A stretch of 40,844 bases of DNA from Nitrospirota bacterium (GCA_005877775.1 VBOJ01000004.1:1-40844); one strand, 5' to 3'; shown: positions 5,761 to 13,784, counted from the stretch's first letter. Program-made: numbers and translations. Notes: a model not told the origin generated them from the letters alone.

Positions 5761-5767
5761 GCGATGC

Positions 5768-5890
5768 CTATCGAGACGAGTGAAGCGACTCGACAAGGGC
5801 ACTTGCGTTGAACAGTATCGCGTCCATGCGCCTGTAGGTGGCGTGGCCGTCGAGCCCTGTGGTCGCAAAACGGTCGTGCTGATCTTGACG
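5768..5890 (-). pseudogene. Fragment of a hydrolase-like 3' end (remnant C)
   Basis: The minus strand reads GLDGHATYRRMDAILFNASA, then LVESLHSSR and a TAG stop at 5770-5768. This aligns without gaps to the C-terminus of the intact protein at 7075-8358 (HLYGHAAYTRLNALLFNSTE, then IVDRLYPPT). It is the best preserved of the remnants, in one frame with its own stop, but no start or upstream domain accompanies it. Divergence from the intact copy suggests a different paralogue. Confidence 0.75.
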
Positions 5891-5958
5891 CTGCGAGAGT
5901 GCTAGGGTAAATCCTGCCAAGTCGAACAATAGGATATCAAGGTCTAGAAGGGACGGTT

Positions 5959-6357
5959 ATGAAACACAAGTTGGCGATTGCTCTCGTAGCAGGAGCGCTC
6001 GGAGGACTAAGCGCTTTGGCTCTTCCGTGCGCGGCACAAACGCTTTCAATCCCTGCCAGTTCACCGGATCAAGCCCCACAGAATCCACAATCAGGGCCGC
6101 AACCCTCCTTGCCTAGCGCTGGGGTTCCTGGCACGGTCAGCTCAGGAACAACGTCGGGGCTCACTCCAGCAGCTAGCTCCATCCCTAGTTCAAGCCCAGG
6201 GATGTCGTTTGGCACAGTTGGCCGAGGTCTCCCAGGGATGGTTGGTGGGCCGCCCGTCGCCGCTCCGATGGGTGCCAGGGACCCCTCGGCCAGCTATATG
6301 AGCCCTCCGGTGATCGGGCCATTGTTTTGTGACCCGTCGCTGAATATTGCTTGCTAA
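5959..6357 (+). CDS. Secreted Pro/Ser/Gly-rich protein, unknown
   Basis: A 132-residue product with a clear signal peptide (KHKLAIALVAGALGGLSALA, cleavage likely after AAA/AQ near residue 27). The mature chain is low-complexity, rich in Pro, Ser, Gly and Thr (residues 30-110), and ends in a short segment with two cysteines (GPLFCDPSLNIAC), which could form a disulphide. AAGGGA precedes the ATG. It stands 38 bases before the next gene, an outer-membrane-barrel-like protein, and is probably co-transcribed with it. Function unknown; a periplasmic or surface location is inferred from the signal. Confidence 0.7.
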   Translation: MKHKLAIALVAGALGGLSALALPCAAQTLSIPASSPDQAPQNPQSGPQPSLPSAGVPGTVSSGTTSGLTPAASSIPSSSPGMSFGTVGRGLPGMVGGPPVAAPMGARDPSASYMSPPVIGPLFCDPSLNIAC

Positions 6358-6395
6358 GGTACCGAGTAAACAAGGAAGAATGGAGGAGGAGTCTT

Positions 6396-7034
6396 ATGCA
6401 GATCGTCGGCAAAAGACATTTTGTGATATTGGTTCTTGTCAGTTTGATCGCAGCCCTGGGTCCACTCGCGGTTGCCCAGGCAGTGGACTGGAAGTGGACT
6501 CCGGGGGGGACGCAGCAAGGAAAGTGGCTATTCGGCTTTCGCGCGGGATTCGCGCCCCTCACCCAGGGATTGAGGACGAATGTGTCAACTGACGTGGGAT
6601 CTCTCGTCAATTTGCAGGGAATGTATAGTCTGAATAAATGGTTGGCTGCAGGCCTCACCCTTGAGTGGGAACGGCACGCTGTCGATCAAGAGGTGCCTTC
6701 CGTCGATCTAGGGCATATGGATACCGTGTCTCTGCTTCCGACAGTTGAGTTACGTCCAGGCCGACTAGGCCCGATCGTACCCTATGCCTCCATGGGATTC
6801 GGCGTCAATGTGAACTCATTCAGCGAAAGCAGCGCTACCGGCATCAGTCCGAGTAACAATTTCGCATGGCGACTGGCGTGGGGAGCCGACTACTTTTTGA
6901 CGTCCGCGTTGGCGCTCAATGCAGAAATGGCTTACAAGCGCAACGACGGGCACGTCACGTTCAACGGTGTGCAGTCCGGTGATTGGAACGCGTCGTCCTT
7001 CGGGTTTCTGTTCGGGGTCCGAGCGTTATTCTGA
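6396..7034 (+). CDS. Outer-membrane beta-barrel-like protein
   Basis: I place the start at the ATG at 6396, directly after GGAGGAG, rather than at an in-frame site 45 bases upstream; this gives 212 residues with a signal peptide (HFVILVLVSLIAALGPLAVA). The mature part alternates polar and hydrophobic residues in strands typical of 8-stranded barrels (GKWLFGFRAGFAPL, KWLAAGLTLEWERHAV, TVELRPGRLGPIVPYASMGF, NFAWRLAWGADYF) and ends in FGFLFGVRALF, with the terminal Phe used for barrel assembly. Likely an OmpA/OmpW-like small barrel; its ligand is unknown. The gene converges on the hydrolase-like gene 7075-8358. Confidence 0.8.
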   Translation: MQIVGKRHFVILVLVSLIAALGPLAVAQAVDWKWTPGGTQQGKWLFGFRAGFAPLTQGLRTNVSTDVGSLVNLQGMYSLNKWLAAGLTLEWERHAVDQEVPSVDLGHMDTVSLLPTVELRPGRLGPIVPYASMGFGVNVNSFSESSATGISPSNNFAWRLAWGADYFLTSALALNAEMAYKRNDGHVTFNGVQSGDWNASSFGFLFGVRALF

Positions 7035-7074
7035 GAAGGCGGAAAGATTCCGGGAGTCTTTGCTGAGGCCGCCT

Positions 7075-8358
7075 TCACGTCGGGGGGTACAAGCGGTCGA
7101 CAATCTCCGTGCTATTGAAGAGCAGCGCGTTGAGGCGCGTATAAGCCGCGTGGCCATAGAGGTGGTCGCGGGCGTTACTTGAACCGGTGGAGTCTTTGTA
7201 ATCCACCAGCAGACAGGTACCGTCGTTCGCGCAGCGGACGCTCTTGCGGGCGCACTCCAGCCACCGTTCGAACCCGTCATAGGGTTCCAGTAGTTCCCAG
7301 AGGGTTTTATTCGCTGCCTGTGCTTCTGGTGAGGTCGGCAGGGCATCGGATCCCGCCACGGCCAGTTGCTGCACATAGTCCCCGCCCCAGGCGATCGGCA
7401 TCTCCATCGTGATCTGCGGCAGTTCCATCTTGGAGAGCCAGCGCTTTCCATCAATCCGCATGGGGCGATGATTCACAATATGAAGAAGCTTGCCGAGGCC
7501 TGAAGGGTCCCAGCCGTACCGGACAGGCGTGCCGAAGGTCACGATATCGAGCGAGGCGCCGTTCAAGACAGTTCCGGCCGGCATCAGACTTGCCAGTTGC
7601 TTAAGATTATCGAGCTGCGCCCTTCCCTCGGGTGTCCCGCTTGTCTGCTCTAGATAAGACGTGAGCGCGTGGATCCATGTCTTTCTGCCTGACGACTGGC
7701 CTGGAGCGAGAAGGTTGGAGATCAGGGCGAGGACCAGCCCTGCCTGTCCATGAGTCTGCACGAGCACTCGATCTCCCGATCCAAGCGTCAGTCCCGTGCA
7801 GATTGTTCTGAGCTTGCTGAGGAGTTGCACTGCTGCTAGGGCTCGTCCGAGATGATGATGTTCGGAGGACCAGAGAGAGGGGGTACAGACAATCGGACGG
7901 GCGACGTTCCGATTGATGGCTTTCTTAAATTGTTCCACATAATCAGTCGAGAAATTCCCGGCGTCTTTGGCCTGATCGTCAATGAGTTTCTTGGTCTGCT
8001 CGTCGTCGTGGAACGGCGGTTTCTGCCCGCCCGACAGCTTGCCGAGCCCGTTGCTGTCTTCCCGCATGAGCGCGAGCAGGGCGTCCACGCCCGGAATCCC
8101 TCGCGAGTAGCCACGCTTGAGCCCGCCGGCCTCGTCCAAGCGCTGCGTGCCGAAGAGATCCGTGCTGAGGAAGGTACCGTGCATGAACAGCACAGCGCGG
8201 ACGCCAGCCTTGGCCAGCTCTCCACCGAGTCGCGCCATGGCCTCCTGCCAGGCGAGCGAATCCGGAGGAGCACCAGGCTCGAACTCGCGATAGCTCACTC
8301 GCTCGCCAGGATCTGACCGCGAATAGGCTGCATGCTGGAAGTCATTGCTCAGAGGCAT
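7075..8358 (-). CDS. Alpha/beta-hydrolase-like protein lacking the nucleophile serine
   Basis: A 427-residue protein. The fold shows an early strand and oxyanion-type turn (RAVLFMHGTFLSTDLFG, near residue 60), a WSSEHHHLGRALAAV helix, then the nucleophile-elbow strand GDRVLVQTHGQAGLVLALIS near 195-214, and a later VTFGTPVRYGW segment and HIVNHRP. In related hydrolases the elbow reads G-H-S-x-A-G; here Ser is replaced by Gly204 (T-H-G-Q-A-G). No signal peptide is visible, so the protein is probably cytoplasmic. Its last 30 residues are the module repeated as fragments at 4060-5890. Fold assignment is fairly confident; activity is doubtful. Confidence 0.75.
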   Translation of the reverse strand: MPLSNDFQHAAYSRSDPGERVSYREFEPGAPPDSLAWQEAMARLGGELAKAGVRAVLFMHGTFLSTDLFGTQRLDEAGGLKRGYSRGIPGVDALLALMREDSNGLGKLSGGQKPPFHDDEQTKKLIDDQAKDAGNFSTDYVEQFKKAINRNVARPIVCTPSLWSSEHHHLGRALAAVQLLSKLRTICTGLTLGSGDRVLVQTHGQAGLVLALISNLLAPGQSSGRKTWIHALTSYLEQTSGTPEGRAQLDNLKQLASLMPAGTVLNGASLDIVTFGTPVRYGWDPSGLGKLLHIVNHRPMRIDGKRWLSKMELPQITMEMPIAWGGDYVQQLAVAGSDALPTSPEAQAANKTLWELLEPYDGFERWLECARKSVRCANDGTCLLVDYKDSTGSSNARDHLYGHAAYTRLNALLFNSTEIVDRLYPPT

Positions 8359-8424
8359 GGCGGAACGTTCTTACCTGAAACGGACTGCGGAGTGCAATGG
8401 AGCGGGGAGAGTTGATTTCTTGGC

Positions 8425-9063
8425 TTACCGAATCACGGTCGGTGTCGGCTCTGAAGTATCAGGAGCCGGCTTTGGCGCGATCTGCCTCTTGGACATGACT
8501 GCCGTACTGGTGCAAGTGCCTGCGGCTTCGTCTATCTGGCGGTCCACGATCTTCACACCCTGCAGATACTCCTGGACGATTTCCTCGCGAATCACTTCGA
8601 TGTCTTGTTCAGAGTCGCGTCCTGACCGTTCACGGACCCGATCGGTCGCATGTTCCTTGACCAGCACGCGGATTTGTTTGGCGAGATCGGTGCGAGCGGC
8701 CAATTCCGACACGCGCTGGCAGACGATTTTCCCCTTCGACAGATCACCTTGCCCCTTGCCGATCAGGAATTGATCAGAGGCATACTTCTCTGAGCCCTCC
8801 GGTGATTGCTTCCCTGACAAAGGAGAAAAGGCGGCGCCGTCCCGCGATTCGCCCTGTCCGCTCGACGGGCGGCCTGGTTGCTCATGCTGTTGCAGTTGCT
8901 GAAACGACTGTTCCGCATGTTGACGAACTGGTGGGGAGTTCGCCGGTTGGTCTGCGGCCTGTGTCTGTCCCTCAAGCATGAGCAGACCCGCCCACAGACT
9001 CAGCCAAAAGGCTACAGCCAGGTGCTCGAGTTGTAATTTGCTGCTGGAGCGATGCAATTTCAC
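8425..9063 (-). CDS. Secreted LPP20-like protein
   Basis: A 212-residue protein with an N-terminal hydrophobic segment (HLAVAFWLSLWAGLLML, a signal peptide or anchor), then a Gln- and Pro-rich linker (residues 35-95), then a domain beginning FLIGKGQGDLSKG with ARTDLAKQIRVLVKEHATDR and IVQEYLQGVKIVDRQIDE. This is the pattern of LPP20-like lipoproteins and related periplasmic proteins. The mature chain has two cysteines (KGKIVCQRV, GTCTST) and no lipobox. Its ATG overlaps the end of the upstream gene (ATGA, 9060-9063), so the two are translated together. A role in envelope assembly is suggested by family only. Confidence 0.7.
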   Translation of the reverse strand: MKLHRSSSKLQLEHLAVAFWLSLWAGLLMLEGQTQAADQPANSPPVRQHAEQSFQQLQQHEQPGRPSSGQGESRDGAAFSPLSGKQSPEGSEKYASDQFLIGKGQGDLSKGKIVCQRVSELAARTDLAKQIRVLVKEHATDRVRERSGRDSEQDIEVIREEIVQEYLQGVKIVDRQIDEAAGTCTSTAVMSKRQIAPKPAPDTSEPTPTVIR

Positions 9064-10475
9064 CGTCTCCCTCCTCCTCCACCCCTGTGACCTCCGCCTC
9101 CCCTGTGACCTCCGCCTCCGCCGGGTGAATTCATCCTCGGTCCTTGGGGTGCGACGCGAAAGGGGATACGCGGGACCTGCTGCTGGAGAGGCGGATGGAT
9201 CTGATTCAACGTCGGGGGCAGGCGCCTTGGCACAGGAGACTGGGACAGGCGGGGCGGTGGAGCTTGTTCATCCCCTGAGGGGTGAGTCCCGATTACTGGT
9301 GGCGCTGATTGGCTCGCAGGAGGCATCTGTTGGAACCTCTGGGACAGTTTCCTCGAGGATGGTGGCTGTGGGTCTTGCGGAGAATGACTCTGCTGTACGT
9401 CTGGAGGAGAACCACTTGTGATCGGGGGCGTAGGCACCGTCAGAAATGGATTCAGTTGTCGAATGTCTGTCAGGCGTCGTGGGTCTAGTGGCGCTGGCGG
9501 CTGCGGCACAGTTGTCTGCTGGACAGCCGGTGGCGCTGGCGCGTTATGGACCTCGTTCAGTGTCAAAGGGGTCGATCTCGATGGTGCAGGTTGCTGTGGA
9601 ACAGTCTGTTGTGTTGGCATCGTCGGACCACTTGGCGATGTAAGTGGGGCCGATTGGGCTGGTGATTGCGGCGGTGGCGGGCCAGCCTGGGTCGTGATCA
9701 CCTGCTGGACGACTTGGACATGGGGATTCGCCGGGTACAACCGCCCGGCATTGGTGAGCAGCGCTTGCACTTGTGAGTAGCCGACCCACGGAAAGGGGCT
9801 TACGACCGGCGTCACGAGCACCCAGTCGGTCCAGGCTTGAGAGACCAAGGCGTTGGACTGGGCCTTGTTCAAGAGTTCTTGCCGCTGCTCGCTGAGTTCC
9901 TTGACCTGCTCCGGCGTGGTTGCTGCTGCCAACGCCTGGTTGGCCGCATCCAGTTCCTGGTGGAGCTTGTCCACCTCGGTCTTCAAAGCCACTAATTCCT
10001 GGCGGGCATCCTCGTTCTGTCGCAAGGCGGCAATCGCCTGGACGACCTCGTCGGTATCCACCTGCGCGGTGAGGTCAACGTGAATGATGACCGTCTCTTC
10101 GTCGAGGCTTGTGTTCACTTGCTGGTCGAGTACGAGGACCACACCAGCCGTGTACGTTCGAATCTCGTCTTTGGTGACGTCCAGGTCCGTCACTACTGTG
10201 ACACTTTCCAGGTATGTGGCCACTTGCTCGAGGGCGTTGCGCTTGGCCGCTTCTGTCGCCAGGCGGATCGCATCTTCCCGTGTGTCTCGATCTCCCATCC
10301 GGTGTTCGCCTTGAGCGGTCACAGTCCGCACCTCCGCGCGAGGGGATTCGATCAAGAGGGTTGTGTGAAAGAGACCGATCAGAAAAAGCGTGACCATCGA
10401 GGGAGCTGTCCAGGGGAAGGCGGTGGGCCAAGCTGCCGTGATCCTGCTGGCTGCTCTGTTGGGCATGGCTCTCAC
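9060..10475 (-). CDS. Secreted FlgT-N/LPP20-like protein with Pro-rich and Gly/His-rich tail
   Basis: 471 codons from a GTG at 10475; ATGs at 10466 and 10397 are alternative starts, the last giving a clean signal peptide (MVTLFLIGLFHTTLLIES). Residues about 50-160 resemble the FlgT N-terminal domain (TAQGEHRMGDRDTREDAIRL, LEQVATYLES). A coiled-coil follows (ALKTEVDKLHQELDAANQAL, about 165-210). Beyond residue 270 the chain is Pro/Gln-rich and contains repeated LT-LN-[EQ]-[VI]-H or LTDIRQLNPF motifs, and it ends in a GGGGGHRGGGGHRGGGGGRR tail that may bind metal or nucleic acid. It overlaps the LPP20-like gene downstream. Function unknown, probably envelope scaffold. Confidence 0.7.
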   Translation of the reverse strand: MRAMPNRAASRITAAWPTAFPWTAPSMVTLFLIGLFHTTLLIESPRAEVRTVTAQGEHRMGDRDTREDAIRLATEAAKRNALEQVATYLESVTVVTDLDVTKDEIRTYTAGVVLVLDQQVNTSLDEETVIIHVDLTAQVDTDEVVQAIAALRQNEDARQELVALKTEVDKLHQELDAANQALAAATTPEQVKELSEQRQELLNKAQSNALVSQAWTDWVLVTPVVSPFPWVGYSQVQALLTNAGRLYPANPHVQVVQQVITTQAGPPPPQSPAQSAPLTSPSGPTMPTQQTVPQQPAPSRSTPLTLNEVHNAPAPPAVQQTTVPQPPAPLDPRRLTDIRQLNPFLTVPTPPITSGSPPDVQQSHSPQDPQPPSSRKLSQRFQQMPPASQSAPPVIGTHPSGDEQAPPPRLSQSPVPRRLPPTLNQIHPPLQQQVPRIPFRVAPQGPRMNSPGGGGGHRGGGGHRGGGGGRR

Positions 10476-10639
10476 CCTGTCTGGGAAGAGTTACGCGCCA
10501 GGGATCGATCCGTTGACAGTTGCCAGGATTACAATACGCGGCGACAAGCTCACCATGGCGACTCGCGCCACGGGGCAATGTATCTGCTCTCAGCATAACA
10601 CCGATTGGACTTGAGTGCCAGAACGCGGTTGCCGGTGGC

Positions 10640-10668
10640 TTGCCTTCCCGGAAACCTGCGTGTTAAGG
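10640..10668 (+). promoter_or_regulatory. Candidate promoter of the phosphodiesterase-like/HEAT operon
   Basis: TTGCCT (10640-10645), 17 bases, then TTAAGG (10663-10668) in the context TGTTAAGGTA. The same layout, TTGACC-17-TTAAGG with TGTTAAGGTA, recurs at 15226-15254 before another HEAT gene. The start codon lies 55 bases downstream. The -10 box is a poor match to TATAAT, so the call rests on the shared layout. Confidence 0.45.
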
Positions 10669-10722
10669 TAGATTTCGCTCGACGAAGACTGGCATTGCCT
10701 CTGCGTTGGTAAGGTAACCAAT

Positions 10723-11781
10723 TTGGATTTTCAACCACTTCGACGACAAGCACGGGGATGGGTCGGCACGAGCTTCCTCCTTGTGGCTCTTCTTCCTCCC
10801 GGTTCTGTGATGGCCGTGACCTCACCTGGCTCACCGGTTGCACAAGCTCCCTCCGCGACTGCGTCCGCGACGACTGGGGCCCAAGCTGAGCAGGTGGTCC
10901 TCTTCGTGCTGGAAGGCATTGGTCAGGAGTCGCTGAAAGGCGGGTCCATGCCGGTCTTCAGCCGCCTCGTCAAAGAGGGCTCGGTCACTTGGTCCGCCTC
11001 TGCCGTCAAGCCGCCGCTACGATTGCCGACGATGGCCTCGCTGTTGACTGGGATGCCGGTTGAAAAGCACGGCGTGACCTGGGACTCCTTTGACTTCGCG
11101 CGGGGCTACCCCAGACCGCCGACGGTCTTTGATTACTTGGATTTGAGTGGAGGGAAGGACAGTGCGATCTTCTTCATGGATGAGTCCATGTATCAGTTGG
11201 CCAAGCCGGAACCCTATACGGATTATCAGATGTGCGGGCCGCTGAAACCAGAGTGCAGTCCCGCAACCGTGATTAGCTATATTCGCGACTATTTCCGCAA
11301 GGCGACAAGTGGCGATGGTCACGGGCACGCGATTTTGTCCCTGCCGCATTTTCTGGTGGTGCATCTTCCTGAACCAAGCCGGGCTGGGCTGGCCCATGGA
11401 TGGAACTCGCGGGCCTACCGTGATGCGCTGCGGACGGTGGATTCGGCAATCGGTTCCGTTCTGGAACTCTATGGGGAGTTGGGGCTCTTGAAACGAACGA
11501 CAGTCTTGGTCACCGCCCTCAACGGGTACGGGGCGGCAAAAGCCAGCGGGAACGGTGCTGGTCTGCCGCACGTGCCCTGGATTGCCTGGGGGGCCGGCAT
11601 TAAAGCAGGAAAAATCATTCACCAGCCGGTGTCGATTCTGGATACAGGAGCGACGGTGCTCCGGGCGCTCGGCCTGGAGACTCACACCGAATGGGAGAGC
11701 CATGCGGTGGAGGAAATCTTTGCGGCCCCTCGGTCGGTGCAGGTGGACATGGGGTCTGGAGCTGATGCGCACTCACGATGA
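10723..11781 (+). CDS. Exported phosphodiesterase/alkaline-phosphatase-fold protein with degenerate metal sites
   Basis: 352 codons from a TTG start preceded by AAGGTA. A signal peptide covers about residues 12-32 (GWVGTSFLLVALLPPGSVMA). The chain follows the type I phosphodiesterase/nucleotide pyrophosphatase fold: VVLFVLEGIGQESL, LPTMASLLTGMPVEKHGVTW, HLPEPSRAGLAHGW, VDSAIGSVLELYGELGLL, VTALNGYG and LPHVPWIAWG. Thr103 (nucleophile position) and His283 remain, but the metal-binding residues of the family look changed: Asp to Glu64, Asp to Ser219, His to Leu223, and the SDHG motif to ALNG (265-268). It may be a binding protein rather than an enzyme. The next gene overlaps its 3' end by 17 bases. 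Confidence 0.75.
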   Translation: MDFQPLRRQARGWVGTSFLLVALLPPGSVMAVTSPGSPVAQAPSATASATTGAQAEQVVLFVLEGIGQESLKGGSMPVFSRLVKEGSVTWSASAVKPPLRLPTMASLLTGMPVEKHGVTWDSFDFARGYPRPPTVFDYLDLSGGKDSAIFFMDESMYQLAKPEPYTDYQMCGPLKPECSPATVISYIRDYFRKATSGDGHGHAILSLPHFLVVHLPEPSRAGLAHGWNSRAYRDALRTVDSAIGSVLELYGELGLLKRTTVLVTALNGYGAAKASGNGAGLPHVPWIAWGAGIKAGKIIHQPVSILDTGATVLRALGLETHTEWESHAVEEIFAAPRSVQVDMGSGADAHSR

Positions 11782-12271
11782 TCCTCTGCATGGCTGCTCC
11801 CCGTCAATGGCTGGGACCTCTACGTTGGTACGCGCACGGGGCTCGGGGGTTGGTGTCGGTCTGGGCATCGGCCTGCTGCTCACGGCGGCGAATGTCCTGC
11901 TGTCGGAAGCCGCGCCACCGGCGCACAGCAAGGAATTCCCGATTACGGTCAACGCGACTGAACTGGACCCGCCCACGTGGTGGCACGTGCCGGGGGTGAC
12001 TCCGATGATTATGACCATGGACCCTGAGACCACCGAGGCGCCGCGGACGACGGAGTCGCGCGAGCTGAAGCTCAAGCCAGGCACCTATCGCTTCGGGACC
12101 TTTACGTTCGATTTCCCCTTTGTCGTGACGCTTGATGGTGTGCTGGACTTTGCGCGCTCCCTCGATCAGTGTGTGTCCGGACGAGGGACGCAGACGCTGA
12201 CGGTCCGCTGTTCTCAGATGCAGCCCTACGTCGGTCCGCCCGATTATCATGACGGTGCGGTTACGAGGTGA
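11765..12271 (+). CDS. Exported protein of unknown function, 168 aa
   Basis: The ATG at 11765 lies inside the end of the phosphodiesterase-like gene; an ATG at 11807 is an alternative that gives a tighter signal peptide. A hydrophobic segment (VGVGLGIGLLLTAANVLL) is followed by a periplasmic-type domain of about 120 residues with the strands FPITVNATELDPPTWWHVPG, RELKLKPGTYRFGTFTFDFP and FVVTLDGVLDFA, and two cysteines (DQCVSG, TVRCSQ) that may pair. The LKPGTYRFGTFTF stretch suggests a beta-sandwich. No family recognised. The following HEAT gene starts 3 bases after its stop, so the three genes form one operon. Confidence 0.7.
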   Translation: MRTHDDPLHGCSPSMAGTSTLVRARGSGVGVGLGIGLLLTAANVLLSEAAPPAHSKEFPITVNATELDPPTWWHVPGVTPMIMTMDPETTEAPRTTESRELKLKPGTYRFGTFTFDFPFVVTLDGVLDFARSLDQCVSGRGTQTLTVRCSQMQPYVGPPDYHDGAVTR

Positions 12272-12274
12272 TGT

Positions 12275-13642
12275 ATGTCTCAGGTTGTTGAAGATTTGTT
12301 AGAAGCGCTCGAGGACGTGGATGATGCGACTCGGGAGGAAGCGGCCAAGGCTCTGGCCGAGCTTGCCGATCCGATCGCGCTGGAACCTTTGCTGCGAGCC
12401 TGTGAAGACGAATTCTGGTCGGTTCGCTCCCACGTCGCCTGCGGAGTGGGCAAGATCGGTGGGCCTCAGGCGATCGAGGCCCTGGTGACCTTGTTCAATG
12501 ACCCCATCATGGAGGTGAGAAACGCAGCCGTTGCCGCGATGGCTCATCTGGGCGAGGTGGCTGTCGCGAGACTCCTCAAGGCTCTCAAAGACGAGCGGTG
12601 GCGGGTTCGGGAACATGCAGCAAAGGCCTGTGGGGAGATCAAGACCACCCGGACGGTGGATGCGCTGATCGTGGCCTGCCGCGATCGGGACGGCGCGGTG
12701 AAGAGCGCGGCGGCCGAGGCCTTGGGGAAGATGGGGGATCCCAAGGCAATCCCGGCGCTCATCAAGCTGTTTCGGGATTCGTCCAAGACAGTTCGGGAAA
12801 CGGCCGGCACGGCGCTGGTGACGATTGGGGCTCCCTCTGTGGACGCACTCATTGAGTGCCTCAAGGATAAGGACTTCGTGGTCCGCTGCCATGGGGCCCG
12901 TGCGCTTGGCGGGATGACCAACGATTACCAATACGGCCGGTCTTGGGTCAAAGACCCGCGCGTGGTGGTGGCCCTGATCGAATCGCTGAAGGATCCGGAT
13001 CGTGCCGTGCGCGAAGATGCCACCATCGCATTGGGAATGATCGGGGACCCTCGGGCCATTGATGCATTGATGGAGGCGATGAAGGATGGAGCCGTGAAGC
13101 GGCACGCCATCATGTCGCTTGGCATGATCGGCGACGTTCGCGCACTACCGCCGGTGCTTGCCGCGCTGAAGGGGAAAGGCATCCGTCAGGATGGCACGCC
13201 GATGCCGGGCTGCATCGTCAGTGAGGAAGCTTTCATCAAAGAAGCGGCAGCCACGGCGCTGGGACACTTCCGGGATCCACGCGTGATCCCCGACCTCATC
13301 CTGCTCCTGAAAGACGGCGTGCTGCGGGAGCGGGCCGCCAACGCGCTGGTGCTGATCGGCGATGCTGCCATCGAGCCGCTGATCTCGTTCCTCTATGACC
13401 CGAAGGCTTCCGAAGTGGAGTCGGAAGGCGAGCGAGTGCTCTCGTTCGCCTCAGCCCGACTCAGCGCGGTCGATGCGCTCCGGCAACTGGTCTTAGAAAC
13501 GCTCCAGAAACTCGGTTGGGAACCGCCGCAGGAGGAAGAAAAGGTGGACTCGAGCCAAACCGATAACCTCAGGGTTGATCTGCCTCTGGGGGATACGGGG
13601 CGCTTCGGTCCGTCCGGAGACCTGGCCAAGGGCGCGATGTAA
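12275..13642 (+). CDS. HEAT-repeat protein, 455 aa
   Basis: Built from about eleven PBS-lyase-type HEAT repeats of roughly 31 residues, each with the signature D..VR..AA.ALG.IGDPRAI..L...L (for example AVREDATIALGMIGDPRAID). Two insertions interrupt the array: an NDYQYGRSWVKDP loop near residue 215 and a GTPMPGCIVSE loop near 310. The last repeat ends LQKLGWEPPQEEE, after which an acidic, disordered tail of about 40 residues follows. No signal peptide, so probably cytoplasmic, although the two genes before it encode exported proteins. GAGGTGATG provides the ribosome site. HEAT solenoids bind partner proteins; no enzymatic motif for bilin lyase activity can be claimed. Confidence 0.88.
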   Translation: MSQVVEDLLEALEDVDDATREEAAKALAELADPIALEPLLRACEDEFWSVRSHVACGVGKIGGPQAIEALVTLFNDPIMEVRNAAVAAMAHLGEVAVARLLKALKDERWRVREHAAKACGEIKTTRTVDALIVACRDRDGAVKSAAAEALGKMGDPKAIPALIKLFRDSSKTVRETAGTALVTIGAPSVDALIECLKDKDFVVRCHGARALGGMTNDYQYGRSWVKDPRVVVALIESLKDPDRAVREDATIALGMIGDPRAIDALMEAMKDGAVKRHAIMSLGMIGDVRALPPVLAALKGKGIRQDGTPMPGCIVSEEAFIKEAAATALGHFRDPRVIPDLILLLKDGVLRERAANALVLIGDAAIEPLISFLYDPKASEVESEGERVLSFASARLSAVDALRQLVLETLQKLGWEPPQEEEKVDSSQTDNLRVDLPLGDTGRFGPSGDLAKGAM

Positions 13643-13650
13643 CGCCTGCC

Positions 13651-13772
13651 GGCTGCTGAAAACACTCTCCAGCTGCGTTCTCAGTCGCCCGTCTCCCTGC
13701 GACGTACCCGAAAAAAGTACGTCTCAGTCGCCGCGCTCCCTGTGGCCTTGCTGGCGGCCGTTTTGAGCAGCC
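13651..13772. repeat. Palindromic intergenic repeat element
   Basis: About 120 bases with terminal inverted repeats GGCTGCTGAAAAC (13651-13663) and GTTTTGAGCAGCC (13760-13772, one mismatch). Inside are a perfect palindrome GACGTAC/GTACGTC (13701-13723) and a direct repeat TCTCAGTCGCC (13679-13689 and 13722-13732). It fills the space between two convergent genes and could end transcription in both directions. The shape is that of a REP/MITE-like dispersed element; other genomic copies cannot be checked here. Confidence 0.7.
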
Positions 13773-13784
13773 TCTAAATTCTTA

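Noticed and set aside
4060-5890. Integron cassette array with attC sites
   Set aside because: Small genes separated by short repeats suggested this, but no GTTRRRY core sites were found, no integrase is in the window, and the spacers translate as pieces of the hydrolase tail.
9418-9780. Plus-strand Gly/Val/Trp-rich frame
   Set aside because: Antisense of the Pro/Gln-rich region of the secreted protein on the minus strand; low complexity mirrors its repeats.
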